Source of the DNA: an uncultured Oscillospiraceae bacterium
GTDB lineage: Bacteria > Bacillota > Clostridia > Oscillospirales > Acutalibacteraceae
Direction of reading: 5' to 3'
Assembly: GCA_902489595.1 (NCBI GenBank)
Contig: CABUAS010000002.1
Location: 1-52,996, forward strand
DNA: 52,996 bases
This document shows positions 30,278 through 38,843 of this stretch, piece by piece. Numbering within the stretch: position 1 is the stretch's first letter; each line of letters opens with the position of its first letter. The notes beneath the pieces are model-generated. The model did no database searches and had not been told where the DNA came from. It saw only the letters and a list, made by a program, of their open reading frames with translations. Both the position numbers and the translations under genes were made by a program.

Positions 30278-32161
30278 CTAATTTTTTGCCGGGTGGTAAT
30301 TCGGAACGTATTTCATTAGTTTTTCACGGACATTTTCTTCATTTATGTCCTTCAAATCGGCGAGCATATTTTCAAATTTGTTATCGTCAATATCCATCGG
30401 CTGGGTTACATAAATCTTTTCGAGTGCAGTTTTGCTTCTTGTTTCCATTTCGCTTTCCATAGCCAGTTCTTCGTACAGTTTTTCACCCGGGCGAAGACCT
30501 GTGATTTTAATTTCAATTTCATCTTCTGTGTAGCCCGAAAGGCGTATAAGATTTTTGGCAAGATCCATAATTTTAACGGGCTCGCCCATATCAAGCACAA
30601 AGATTTCGCCGCCCTTTGCAAGTCCGCCTGCCTGACACACCAACTGCGCAGCCTCGGGAATTGTCATAAAGTAACGCTCAATATCAGGGTGGGTAAGTGT
30701 TATCGGGCCGCCGCGGGCAATCTGGTCTTTGAAAATCGGAATAACAGAGCCGTGTGAACCTAAAACATTGCCGAATCTAACTGCGGCATATTCGGTATTT
30801 TCGCTCTTTTTGTTCATATACTGAACAATAATTTCCGTAATTCTTTTGGTGCAGCCCATAACATTTGTGGGGTTTACAGCCTTGTCGGTTGAAAGAATAA
30901 CCATTTTAGGCACTTTGAATTTATCTGCCGTAACGGCAACATTGTATGTGCCGAAAACGTTGTTCTTGACTGCCTCGCACGGGCTGTCCTCCATCAAAGG
31001 CACGTGCTTGTGAGCGGCTGCATGGAATACAACGTCGGGGCGGAATTCTTCAAAAATTTCAGACAGCCTGGCCATATCACGGACAGAGCCGATACGCACT
31101 TCAATGTTGATTTCGTCGCCGTACTTGTCACGAAGTTTATTCTGCAACTCAAAAGCGCAGTTTTCGTAAATATCAAAAATAACAATAGTTTTCGGGTGGT
31201 AACGAGCCGCCTGACGGCAGATTTCAGAGCCGATTGAGCCGCCGCCGCCCGTTACAAGGATTGTTTCGCCGAGCAGATAACGGCATACTTTTTTGTCAAG
31301 CGTGACTTCATCTCTTGCAAGAAGGTCTTTTATTTCAACATCACGAACATTTTTTCTTGCAGTGTCGCTTTCGATAAATTCTGTGATTGAGGGTGAAATT
31401 TTTATCGAACACTTTGTTTTCATTGCAATATCAATAATTTCTTTCTGCCTTTTTTGAGATGCAGACGGCAGGCATATAATAATAATGTCAACGTTGTGCT
31501 TTTCGGCAATTTCGGGGATTTCGGCACAGGTGCCTTTTACCTTAACGCCGTTTATCCTTTTGCCGAGCTTTGCAGGGTTATCGTCAACCGCTATAACGGG
31601 GTAGCCGATTTTAAAGCCGTTTGCGGCAAGATTATCTATAATATAGTTGCCCATAAAGCCTGCGCCGACTATCATTACACGTTTTTGATTTTTTGAATAT
31701 CTGTTTGTTTCGTGTATCATTCGCCTTAAAACACGATAGCCGATTCTTGGTGCGCATACTGCTATAAACAGCAAAACAAACATAAGTATGTAGGCATAAA
31801 ACGGCAGGTAGCCGCTGTTGTGCAGAAGTTTGTGAAATAAAAATCTGTCTATTAAAAACAGTGAGGCAGAGGAAAGTGCAGAGGCAACAAAGTTTCTCGG
31901 AATTTCGTCTGTTCCGGCAAAGGTCCACACGCTTTTGTAAAGTCCGAGTATTGTGTTGAACAAAAGCATAATTGCGCCTGTTACAATAAGGTGCATATAA
32001 TTAAACAGAATACCTGTATAACTTGTTGCCAGAATGTGACCGCCCATTGTTAAATAAACAATGCATATATTGCAAAAGAAAAATAATGCCAAATCAATAA
32101 GCATTATGCAGAACCGTCTGCAATATACATTGAATTTTGAGGGAAAATTTTTATTGTTCAT
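30278..32161 (-). CDS. Nucleoside-diphosphate-sugar dehydratase, CapD/PglF type
   Basis: 627 residues. Four N-terminal membrane segments (about 18-38, 48-72, 93-108 and 120-140) are followed by a Rossmann domain (VMIVGAGFMGNYIIDNL, about 162-178). The catalytic SDR domain starts with VTGGGGSIG (303-311) and contains HAAAHKHVPLME and STDKAVNPTNVMG. This is the layout of membrane-bound UDP-GlcNAc 4,6-dehydratases, which start synthesis of bacillosamine-type and related surface sugars. The Met residue typical of 4,6-dehydratases in place of the usual SDR Tyr is consistent with the TDKAVNPTNVMG context. It is a lone gene here; no glycosyltransferases or flippase are near. The stop is next to the palindrome at 30241-30270. 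Confidence 0.92.
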   Translation of the reverse strand: MNNKNFPSKFNVYCRRFCIMLIDLALFFFCNICIVYLTMGGHILATSYTGILFNYMHLIVTGAIMLLFNTILGLYKSVWTFAGTDEIPRNFVASALSSASLFLIDRFLFHKLLHNSGYLPFYAYILMFVLLFIAVCAPRIGYRVLRRMIHETNRYSKNQKRVMIVGAGFMGNYIIDNLAANGFKIGYPVIAVDDNPAKLGKRINGVKVKGTCAEIPEIAEKHNVDIIIICLPSASQKRQKEIIDIAMKTKCSIKISPSITEFIESDTARKNVRDVEIKDLLARDEVTLDKKVCRYLLGETILVTGGGGSIGSEICRQAARYHPKTIVIFDIYENCAFELQNKLRDKYGDEINIEVRIGSVRDMARLSEIFEEFRPDVVFHAAAHKHVPLMEDSPCEAVKNNVFGTYNVAVTADKFKVPKMVILSTDKAVNPTNVMGCTKRITEIIVQYMNKKSENTEYAAVRFGNVLGSHGSVIPIFKDQIARGGPITLTHPDIERYFMTIPEAAQLVCQAGGLAKGGEIFVLDMGEPVKIMDLAKNLIRLSGYTEDEIEIKITGLRPGEKLYEELAMESEMETRSKTALEKIYVTQPMDIDDNKFENMLADLKDINEENVREKLMKYVPNYHPAKN

Positions 32162-32370
32162 ATTTTTTCACCCGCACATATACATATAGTGATTATTAGT
32201 TATATATTAATACAAAATTAATGTAATTTCAACAGTATGTTTTTACCTTTTTGTTTACACAGGCAATTTTTTGTAAAAATAAGTGCAAAACAATTTATCA
32301 AATTTATATTTTTCGGTTGAAAAATTACAGATGTTGGTATAAAATTAAAAAAACAGGGGGGGGTAGAATT

Positions 32371-33960
32371 ATGACTAAATTAAAATTTACCGATTTGGAA
32401 CATGTTACACCGGAAAGCGTGGGCATTAAAAGCAGTGCCATTAATGCTTTTGTAAATGAGATTAACGAGAAAAAATTAGGACTTCAGAGTTTTACAGTTG
32501 TAAGGCACGGCAAGGTTTGTGCACAGGGCTTCTGGAAGCCTTATGCAAAGGATATTCCGCATGTGCTCTATTCAATGAGCAAGTCCGTAACATCAACGGC
32601 AGTAGGCTTTGCCGTAAGCGAGGGTCTTCTGCACCTTGATGATAAGGTTGCTGATTTCTTTCCCGAATACAAATCTGCAAAGCGGCCGATGAATCAGAAA
32701 CTTACAATCAGAATGCTGCTCACAATGCGCTCTGATAAAATGATAACGGTGCTTGATGAAAAAGGTGAGCACGACTGGGTTAAGCAGTTCTTTGATGCTG
32801 GCTTTATTGCACCGCCCGATACAAAATTCAACTATATTTCGGAAAACACAACTATGCTTTCGGCAATTATTTCAAAGGTTACGGGTATGAGTATGCTTGA
32901 TTATCTGTATCCGAGAATGTTTGAGCCGCTTGGAATTGAAAAGCCTTTCTGGGAGGAAGACGGTCACGGCAACAACGCGGCAGGCTGGGGGCTTTATATG
33001 AAGTCCGAAGATCTTGCAAAGTTCTTTTTGCCTTACATAAACGGCGGCAAATGGCTTGACGGCACACAGCTTGTGCCCGAATACTGGGTTAAAACCGCAA
33101 CGGCTAAGCAGACGCCGTCTGTTTCTGACGGGTTTATTGATAATATGTGCGGCTACGGTTTTCAGTTCTGGAGAAATCCTGTTTCAAACAGCTTCCGTGC
33201 AGACGGGCTGTTTGGTCAGAGATGCTTTATGTTTCCTGAATATGACGCTCTTGTTGTGCTTAATTCAGGCGAGTCGGAAGACTATAAGGTTATGAAAGTG
33301 TTCTGGAAATATTTCCCCGAATGCTTTGAATACAGTGAATTGCCCGAAAATAAAAAGGATAACGAAAAACTGTCTGAAACGCTTGCTGCTCTTGAAGTTG
33401 AGCAGCTTCCGGCAATGCCGAGAAACGCAGAACTTGAGCAGCGTTTCGGCGGAAGAAAAATTAAATGCAAAACGAATGCGTTTACTTCTGTTATTTCCGT
33501 TTCGGTTCTTCAGATGCTTTACAATAAGCCGGGTTATATCAATGAAATGAAACTTGATTTTGATGATGACGGCTTGAAATTCACATGGAAAGAAAAGGAT
33601 TATGTCAATACTATTGATGTCGGTATGAGCGGCGAGTACGGCGTTTCTGTTATGAAACTCGGCGACCTTACTTACCATGCATATTCAAAGGCATCTTGGC
33701 AGGAGGACGGCAGCCTTAAACTGTGGATAAGACCTGTTGAAACTGCCCATGTGCGAAAATTTACATTTGAATTTTTAAGTGACAGTAAGGTTAAAATAAT
33801 CAATGAAATGAGCCCGACTTTTGAGGAACTTGCAATTTATAATATGACCTTTATCGGTGCGCCTTTAAGACTTAAATCGTCTGAAGAGGTTGTCAAAAAA
33901 GCAATTCACGCTTTCGGTCTTCCGTTTATCGAGCCGAATTTTACGGGCACAATCGAATAA
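32371..33960 (+). CDS. Serine hydrolase, beta-lactamase/class C family
   Basis: 529 residues from ATG 32371, preceded by a GGGGGGGGT run as RBS. The upstream in-frame extension is AT-rich non-coding DNA. The nucleophile motif SMSK (68-71) lies in HVLYSMSKSVTSTAVGF. The second motif is YIS at 155-157 (YxN in classic enzymes). The family segments AVSEGLLHLDDKVADFFPEY and MLDYLYPRMFEPLGI follow. A further ~200-residue beta-rich C-terminal part resembles the extra domain of esterase-type members. There is no signal peptide, so it acts inside the cell, which argues against a penicillin-binding role; esterase or amidase activity is more likely. It ends in a strong terminator at 33975-34013. Confidence 0.88.
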   Translation: MTKLKFTDLEHVTPESVGIKSSAINAFVNEINEKKLGLQSFTVVRHGKVCAQGFWKPYAKDIPHVLYSMSKSVTSTAVGFAVSEGLLHLDDKVADFFPEYKSAKRPMNQKLTIRMLLTMRSDKMITVLDEKGEHDWVKQFFDAGFIAPPDTKFNYISENTTMLSAIISKVTGMSMLDYLYPRMFEPLGIEKPFWEEDGHGNNAAGWGLYMKSEDLAKFFLPYINGGKWLDGTQLVPEYWVKTATAKQTPSVSDGFIDNMCGYGFQFWRNPVSNSFRADGLFGQRCFMFPEYDALVVLNSGESEDYKVMKVFWKYFPECFEYSELPENKKDNEKLSETLAALEVEQLPAMPRNAELEQRFGGRKIKCKTNAFTSVISVSVLQMLYNKPGYINEMKLDFDDDGLKFTWKEKDYVNTIDVGMSGEYGVSVMKLGDLTYHAYSKASWQEDGSLKLWIRPVETAHVRKFTFEFLSDSKVKIINEMSPTFEELAIYNMTFIGAPLRLKSSEEVVKKAIHAFGLPFIEPNFTGTIE

Positions 33961-33974
33961 TTTTTAATGAAGCA

Positions 33975-34013
33975 AACCCCCGTCAAAAATGACGGGGGTT
34001 CATGTTGTTTTTT
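33975..34013 (+). terminator. Terminator of the serine hydrolase gene
   Basis: AACCCCCGTC / GACGGGGGTT arms (10 bp), then CATGTTGTTTTTT. Confidence 0.85.
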
Positions 34014-34145
34014 ACGGGCAATTCGTGAATTGCCCCTACAATATTTAACAACGTATTGTAGGGCGGGGTGGTCTCACCTGTCGGCTCGGTCGGTGCTTCT
34101 GCTTCGCAGAGGTGTCCACCGGACACCCGCATCCTCACCCCGCCG
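34014..34145. repeat. REP-like pair, second element carrying the 62-bp cassette
   Basis: A reverse palindrome GGGCAATTC/GAATTGCCCCTAC (34014-34039), an 18-base AT spacer, then a forward element GTAGGGCGGGGTG (34058-34070). That element is split by the cassette (34071-34132) and finishes CCTCACCCCGCCG (34133-34145). Confidence 0.75.
34071..34132. repeat. 62-bp cassette at a palindrome tip (copy B)
   Basis: Same length and sequence as 25263-25324 apart from three positions (A/G, T/C, C/T), but inside a palindrome with a different stem (GGCGGGGTG/CACCCCGCC). Confidence 0.75.
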
Positions 34146-34151
34146 TTATTG

Positions 34152-34646
34152 TTAATGTATTTTATTTTTCAACTCACTCAAAAATGCAATCAGTTCAGGT
34201 GAGCAGTTATCTTTAACAATTATATAACCTCGGGCATTGTCAATCATAAGATAGAAATTTGTTTTTGTTTCTATTATTTTAGTTAATTCGCTGTATTTAT
34301 GAGTGTTGATGGAGTGCAAGTCTGTTTCTTTTATTTTATCTTCAAAAAACTCATAATTTGATATATTCTTATCAAGTGTTTTGTTTGAATAATATGCTTT
34401 TTTTGCAGATTTTTTTAAGGCAACAGGAAATTCAATCGCAAATATAATAAAAAAGAACAAAGCAAAAAATATTGAGAATACGATGTTTTTTATCATATGG
34501 TAACTTAGCGCACCTAATGCAAATGAAAACAGTGAAAATATAATATAAACTGCTATGAATGATTTTTGTGATTTTAACACGGCATTATTGTATTTTATAT
34601 ATTCATCAAGCGTATATGCAAATTGTGTTGTATATAATGGCTCCAT
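34152..34646 (-). CDS. YcxB-like membrane protein
   Basis: 164 residues. Residues ~1-30 read FAYTLDEYIKYNNAVLKSQK, typical of YcxB-family N-termini. Two membrane segments follow (about 29-50 and 54-74), then a beta-rich cytoplasmic domain with YEFFEDKIKETD, YSELTKIIETKTNFYLMIDNARGYIIVKD and ELIAFLSELKNK. The family function is unknown. It is flanked by REP-like elements on both sides (34058-34145 and 34666-34739), so it is probably its own unit. Confidence 0.75.
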   Translation of the reverse strand: MEPLYTTQFAYTLDEYIKYNNAVLKSQKSFIAVYIIFSLFSFALGALSYHMIKNIVFSIFFALFFFIIFAIEFPVALKKSAKKAYYSNKTLDKNISNYEFFEDKIKETDLHSINTHKYSELTKIIETKTNFYLMIDNARGYIIVKDNCSPELIAFLSELKNKIH

Positions 34647-34665
34647 AAATGCTCCTTAATTCGAA

Positions 34666-34739
34666 ACGGGCAATTCGTGAATTGCACTTACGAAAATGTC
34701 ATTGTTGTATTGTAGGGTGCGGCGTCCTCGACGCACCGC
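34666..34739. repeat. REP-like inverted pair upstream of the YcxB-like gene
   Basis: Reverse CGGGCAATTCGTGAATTGC ending CTTAC (degenerate foot), an AT-rich spacer, then a forward intact element GTAGGGTGCGGCGTCCTCG...CACCGC (34712-34739). The second is the uninterrupted form of the element that holds cassette copy A. Confidence 0.7.
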
Positions 34740-34753
34740 ATTTTTTATACATT

Positions 34754-35221
34754 TTATTCTTCTGCTGTCGGGTATTTCAAATCCTCTTTCGTCCAGTCCT
34801 TTATGACTTCAAGAAATGCTTTTGCTTCTTCCTTTGCCTGCGGCAGATTATGGTCGCTGCAGTTGCCGCATTCTTTCATCGTTGCGCCCGGAATCTGACC
34901 CCAGAAATCAACAATATACTGAAATGCGTCTTTGATAAGCTGAATTGAATAGCTGTCTGAAAGCGAGCGGGTAAGAAAATAAAATCCCGTTCTGCAGCCC
35001 ATAGGTCCGAAATAAATAATATTGTCGCCGAATTCAGTGTTGCGTACATAGGTTGCAAAAATATGCTCAATCGTGTGCATTGCCGCATTTGTCATAACAA
35101 CTTCTCTGTTCGGCTCACGCATACGAATGTCGTATGTTGTAATATCGTCGTCAATTCGGCTGATGTAAATGCCTTTCTTTAAAATATTGTGGTCAATCTG
35201 AAAGCTTGGTATTGTTTTCAT
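34754..35221 (-). CDS. luxS: S-ribosylhomocysteine lyase
   Basis: Cleaves S-ribosylhomocysteine to homocysteine and the AI-2 precursor DPD in the activated methyl cycle. 155 residues. The metal-binding HTIEH (49-53) and the catalytic Cys in FGPMGCRTGFY (C76) are present, and a third metal-ligand region is ECGNCSDHNLP near residue 117. The N-terminus SFQIDHNILKKGIYIS is typical. It is downstream of the RluA-type gene on the same strand with a 50-base gap that includes a TAAAAT -10-like box. Confidence 0.96.
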   Translation of the reverse strand: MKTIPSFQIDHNILKKGIYISRIDDDITTYDIRMREPNREVVMTNAAMHTIEHIFATYVRNTEFGDNIIYFGPMGCRTGFYFLTRSLSDSYSIQLIKDAFQYIVDFWGQIPGATMKECGNCSDHNLPQAKEEAKAFLEVIKDWTKEDLKYPTAEE

Positions 35222-35271
35222 TTATTTTCAACTCCGTTTGAATAAATTTCTTTAAATATTTTAACACATTT

Positions 35272-36126
35272 TTACTGCTTTTCAAGCAGTATTTTCATAT
35301 CTTCGGGAAAATCACTGTCAAGTTTCATTTCTTCATCTGTTATCGGGTGGGTAAAATAAATTGCTTTGCAGTGCAGAGCCTGCCTGGTTATCAGTTTACT
35401 GTTACCGCCGTAAAGTGTGTCGCCCACAAGGCTTGCACCGAGGTGCGCAAAATGAACTCTTATCTGGTGGGTGCGTCCCGTTTCAAGATTAATTTTATAA
35501 AGCACGCCGTGTTTGAATGCTTTTATTTTTTCAAAATGAGTAACAGCCGTTTCGCCGCCGTCTGTTACACAACGTTTTATAATGCTTTCATTTTCACGGG
35601 CAATCGGTGCGTTTATCGTGCCGTTTTCGCCTATGTCACGGCTTGCCACGGCGTAATAATCTTTTTTGATTTGTCCTGCAAGTTTTGATGCGGCAAGTTC
35701 ATTTTTTGCAATCAGCACAATTCCGCTCGTGTCCCTGTCGAGCCTGTAAACGGCACGGAATGCCGTGTTTTTGTCAACATAATTTGCAACGGCGTTTGAA
35801 AGTGCGTCGCCCTGATGATTTCTGCTTTCGTGCACGGGCATAAACGGCGGCTTGTTTACGGCAATAATGTCCTCGTCCTCAAAAATGATTTCAACCCTTT
35901 TGTCAGACGGGGCGGGCATCTGCCCTTTGTTTTCAATATTGATTTTTAAAATGTTCCCCGTTTTGACGGGGTCAATCGTTCTGGCAAATTTGCCGTTTAA
36001 AAGTATTCCGTTTTCGGTGTTTTTCAGTTTAGTCAAAAGTGATGATGAAATACCGAAATCACGCAGAAAATCACGGATTTGCCTGCCGCTGTCTTTTTCT
36101 GTTATTTTAAATTCAATCGTTCTCAT
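35272..36126 (-). CDS. RluA-family pseudouridine synthase
   Basis: 284 residues. An S4-like N-terminal domain (about 1-60) is followed by the catalytic domain. The active Asp is D130 in YRLDRDTSGIVLIAKN, and LETGRTHQIRVHFAHLGASLVGDTLYG is the other signature. It modifies uridines in 23S rRNA or tRNA; which sites (RluD-, RluC- or YlyB-type) cannot be told. It may share a transcript with luxS. Directly upstream lies a REP-like pair at 36152-36224. Confidence 0.93.
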   Translation of the reverse strand: MRTIEFKITEKDSGRQIRDFLRDFGISSSLLTKLKNTENGILLNGKFARTIDPVKTGNILKINIENKGQMPAPSDKRVEIIFEDEDIIAVNKPPFMPVHESRNHQGDALSNAVANYVDKNTAFRAVYRLDRDTSGIVLIAKNELAASKLAGQIKKDYYAVASRDIGENGTINAPIARENESIIKRCVTDGGETAVTHFEKIKAFKHGVLYKINLETGRTHQIRVHFAHLGASLVGDTLYGGNSKLITRQALHCKAIYFTHPITDEEMKLDSDFPEDMKILLEKQ

Positions 36127-36151
36127 AGTAAAATAAAATTTGAATGAAACA

Positions 36152-36224
36152 GGTCGATGAGGGCATCGACCCCTACAATATTATAATTACGTTATTTGTA
36201 GGGGAGGGTCTCTGTGCCCTCCCG
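36152..36224. repeat. REP-like inverted pair between rluA-type gene and hydE
   Basis: Reverse GGTCGATG/CATCGACC ending CCCCTAC (36152-36176), a 21-base AT spacer with ATTACGTTATTT, then forward GTAGGGGAGGGTCTCTGTG...CCTCCCG (36198-36224). It is nearly the same pair as at 6119-6175. Confidence 0.75.
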
Positions 36225-36304
36225 AAAAAACACATTGTTGTGGTACGGTGTACTCGAATACTTCCATTAATATTATATATTATAAAAAGAATTAAAGCAA
36301 TAGG

Positions 36305-36333
36305 TTGCAAAACGAATACTATAGTGTTAAAAT
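36305..36333 (+). promoter_or_regulatory. Promoter of hydEGF
   Basis: TTGCAA (36305-36310), a 17-base spacer, TAAAAT (36328-36333). An inverted GTTAA...TTAAC lies across the -10. Confidence 0.5.
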
Positions 36334-36362
36334 CTTAACGACTAAAGAAAGGTGCTGATTTT

Positions 36363-37403
36363 ATGTTTGAAAACCTGATAGACAAACTTGATAAAAACGG
36401 CATTTTATCTTTTGACGAATATAAAATTCTGATTGAAAACAGGTCGCTTTGTGCCGATTATCTTTTTGAAAAAGCACGCATAGCACGTGATGAAGTTTAC
36501 GGCAGAAAAATTTTTATCAGAGGTCTGATTGAATTTACAAATTACTGTAAAAATGAATGCTTTTACTGCGGAATCAGGCACAGTAATAAAAACGCCGTGC
36601 GCTACAGGCTGACGAAAGAAGAAATACTTGACTGCTGCCGTCAGGGTTATCGGCTCGGCTTTCGCACCTTTGTGCTTCAGGGCGGGGAAGACGCTTTTTA
36701 TACAGATGATTATCTGTGCGAAATTATAAGAGAAATAAAATCTAACTGCCCCGGTTGTGCCGTGACTCTTTCACTCGGCGAGCGTTCCTTTGAAAGTTAC
36801 AAAATGCTGAAAAATGCAGGGGCAGACAGGTATCTTCTTCGCCACGAAACGGCGGATAAACTGCATTATGCCAAACTTCACCCCGGCAGTATGAAGTTCG
36901 ATAACAGGCAGAATTGCCTTGAAAATCTGAAAAAACTCGGTTATCAGACAGGCGCAGGTTTTATGGTCGGTTCACCGTTTCAGACTGCCGAAAATCTTGC
37001 AGAAGAAATGCTTTACCTTAAAAAGCTGAGCCCTCATATGGTAGGCATAGGGCCGTTTATTCCGCATAAGGATACACCGTTTTGCAATAAAGCCGCAGGT
37101 ACGGCAGAACTTACTGTTTTTATGATTGCCCTTGTGCGTTTAACGCTGAAAAATGCGCTTATTCCCGCAACAACGGCGCTCGGTACGATTGACGAATCCG
37201 GCAGGGAAAAGGGCATAAATGCAGGTGCAAATGTTTTAATGCCGAATCTTTTGCCTGAAAATATCTGTAAAAATTATTCGCTTTATGATAACAAAATCTG
37301 CACGGGCGCCGAAAGTGCAGTGAATATTGAATTGCTTAAAAATAAAATGAAAGCCACGGGCTGTGAAATTGTTGCAGACCGAGGCGATTACAAGGAGAAT
37401 TAA
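36363..37403 (+). CDS. hydE: [FeFe]-hydrogenase H-cluster radical SAM maturase HydE
   Basis: A 346-residue radical SAM enzyme that helps build the diiron subcluster of [FeFe] hydrogenase. The CX3CX2C cluster motif is C62-x3-C66-x2-C69 in YCKNECFYCG, preceded by IFIRGLIEFTN. LQGGEDAFYTDDYL and GAGFMVGSPFQTAENLAEE are family segments. It is the first gene of hydE-hydG-hydF, with only six bases to hydG. AAAGGTG is the RBS. The hydrogenase itself is not in the window. Confidence 0.95.
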   Translation: MFENLIDKLDKNGILSFDEYKILIENRSLCADYLFEKARIARDEVYGRKIFIRGLIEFTNYCKNECFYCGIRHSNKNAVRYRLTKEEILDCCRQGYRLGFRTFVLQGGEDAFYTDDYLCEIIREIKSNCPGCAVTLSLGERSFESYKMLKNAGADRYLLRHETADKLHYAKLHPGSMKFDNRQNCLENLKKLGYQTGAGFMVGSPFQTAENLAEEMLYLKKLSPHMVGIGPFIPHKDTPFCNKAAGTAELTVFMIALVRLTLKNALIPATTALGTIDESGREKGINAGANVLMPNLLPENICKNYSLYDNKICTGAESAVNIELLKNKMKATGCEIVADRGDYKEN

Positions 37404-37409
37404 CAGAAA

Positions 37410-38825
37410 ATGTATAACCCTAAATCTTTAAAAGCAGAGGAATTTATAAGTGACGAGGAAATAAAGGCGACTCTTGCTTTTGCCGATGAACATAAAAATG
37501 ACCTTGAATATATAGATAAAATTCTTGATAAGGCAAGGTTCAGAAAAGGACTCGACCACAGAGAGGCAAGTGTACTCCTTGCGTGTGAGGATAAGGCTAA
37601 AAACGAAGAAATTTATAACCTTGCCGAGCAGATTAAAAAGGATTTTTACGGCAGCAGAATCGTTATGTTTGCACCGCTTTACCTTTCAAATTACTGTGTA
37701 AACGGCTGCCTTTACTGCCCGTATCATCAGAAAAACAAAACGATTCCCAGAAAAAAACTTACACAGGAAGAAATAAAAAAAGAGGTTGTCGCACTTCAGA
37801 ATATGGGTCATAAGCGCCTTGCGATTGAGGCAGGCGAAGACCCTGTCAATAACCCGATTGAGTATATACTTGAGTCGATAAAAACGATTTATTCGGTTAA
37901 GCACAAAAACGGCGCAATCAGGCGTGTTAACGTAAATATTGCCGCCACAACCGTTGAAAATTACAGAAAACTGAAAGAGGCAGGAATCGGCACATATATC
38001 CTGTTTCAGGAAACATATCATAAAGAAAGTTATGAAATTCTGCACCCGACAGGGCCGAAGCATAATTATGCCTATCACACCGAGGCTATGGACAGGGCAA
38101 TGCAGGGCGGTATTGATGATGTGGGCATCGGCGTTCTTTTCGGTCTTGACAAGTACAGATATGAATTTGCAGGGCTTCTGATGCACGCCGAGCACCTTGA
38201 GGCTGTTCATGGTGTGGGACCTCATACAATCAGCGTGCCGAGAGTGAAGAGGGCAGATGATATTGACCCAAATGATTTTGATAATTCGCTCAGTGACGAA
38301 ATGTTCTGCAAAATTGCCGCCTGCATTCGCATTGCCGTGCCCTATACGGGAATGATTGTTTCGACAAGAGAAACAGAAGAGGTGCGTGAAAAAATTATCC
38401 GCCTCGGTGTAAGTCAGATAAGCGGCGGCTCAAGAACGTCTGTCGGCGGTTACTGTGAAGAAGAGCGTCCGCACGATACCGAGCAGTTTGATGTTTCGGA
38501 CAACAGAACGCTTGACGAGGTCGTAAACTGGCTGATGAAGTCGGGCTACATTCCGTCTTTTTGTACGGCGTGCTACCGTGAGGGCAGAACGGGCGACAGG
38601 TTTATGAGCCTTTGCAAATCGGGTCAGATTCAGAACTGCTGCCACCCCAATGCATTGATGACATTGAAAGAATTTTTAATGGATTATGCAAGCGAGGATA
38701 CACGCAAAACAGGCGAGAAAATTATTGAAAAGGAAATTGAAAATATAGGCAGTGAAAAGGTGAAAGCTATTGTGCGTGAAAGGCTTTCAAGGATAGAAAA
38801 CGGCGAGCGTGATTTTCGCTTTTAG
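37410..38825 (+). CDS. hydG: [FeFe]-hydrogenase H-cluster radical SAM maturase HydG
   Basis: A 471-residue tyrosine lyase that makes the CO and CN ligands. The N-terminal SAM cluster is C96-x3-C100-x2-C103 in NYCVNGCLYCPYH. The auxiliary C-terminal cluster CTACYREGRTGDRFM...CKSGQIQNCC matches the CX2CX22C motif. IEAGEDPVNNP and SQISGGSRTSVGGY are family segments. It is in an operon with hydE and hydF; the AAGGAG RBS lies inside the end of hydE. Confidence 0.96.
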   Translation: MYNPKSLKAEEFISDEEIKATLAFADEHKNDLEYIDKILDKARFRKGLDHREASVLLACEDKAKNEEIYNLAEQIKKDFYGSRIVMFAPLYLSNYCVNGCLYCPYHQKNKTIPRKKLTQEEIKKEVVALQNMGHKRLAIEAGEDPVNNPIEYILESIKTIYSVKHKNGAIRRVNVNIAATTVENYRKLKEAGIGTYILFQETYHKESYEILHPTGPKHNYAYHTEAMDRAMQGGIDDVGIGVLFGLDKYRYEFAGLLMHAEHLEAVHGVGPHTISVPRVKRADDIDPNDFDNSLSDEMFCKIAACIRIAVPYTGMIVSTRETEEVREKIIRLGVSQISGGSRTSVGGYCEEERPHDTEQFDVSDNRTLDEVVNWLMKSGYIPSFCTACYREGRTGDRFMSLCKSGQIQNCCHPNALMTLKEFLMDYASEDTRKTGEKIIEKEIENIGSEKVKAIVRERLSRIENGERDFRF

Positions 38826-38843
38826 TAAAATTTCGGGAGGATT

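Noticed and set aside
30151..30462. 103-residue plus-strand frame
   Set aside because: It runs through a palindrome and antisense to the CapD-type gene, without RBS or recognisable protein.
33967..34155. 62-residue plus-strand frame
   Set aside because: Made of a terminator, REP-like elements and the 62-bp cassette; composition is not protein-like.
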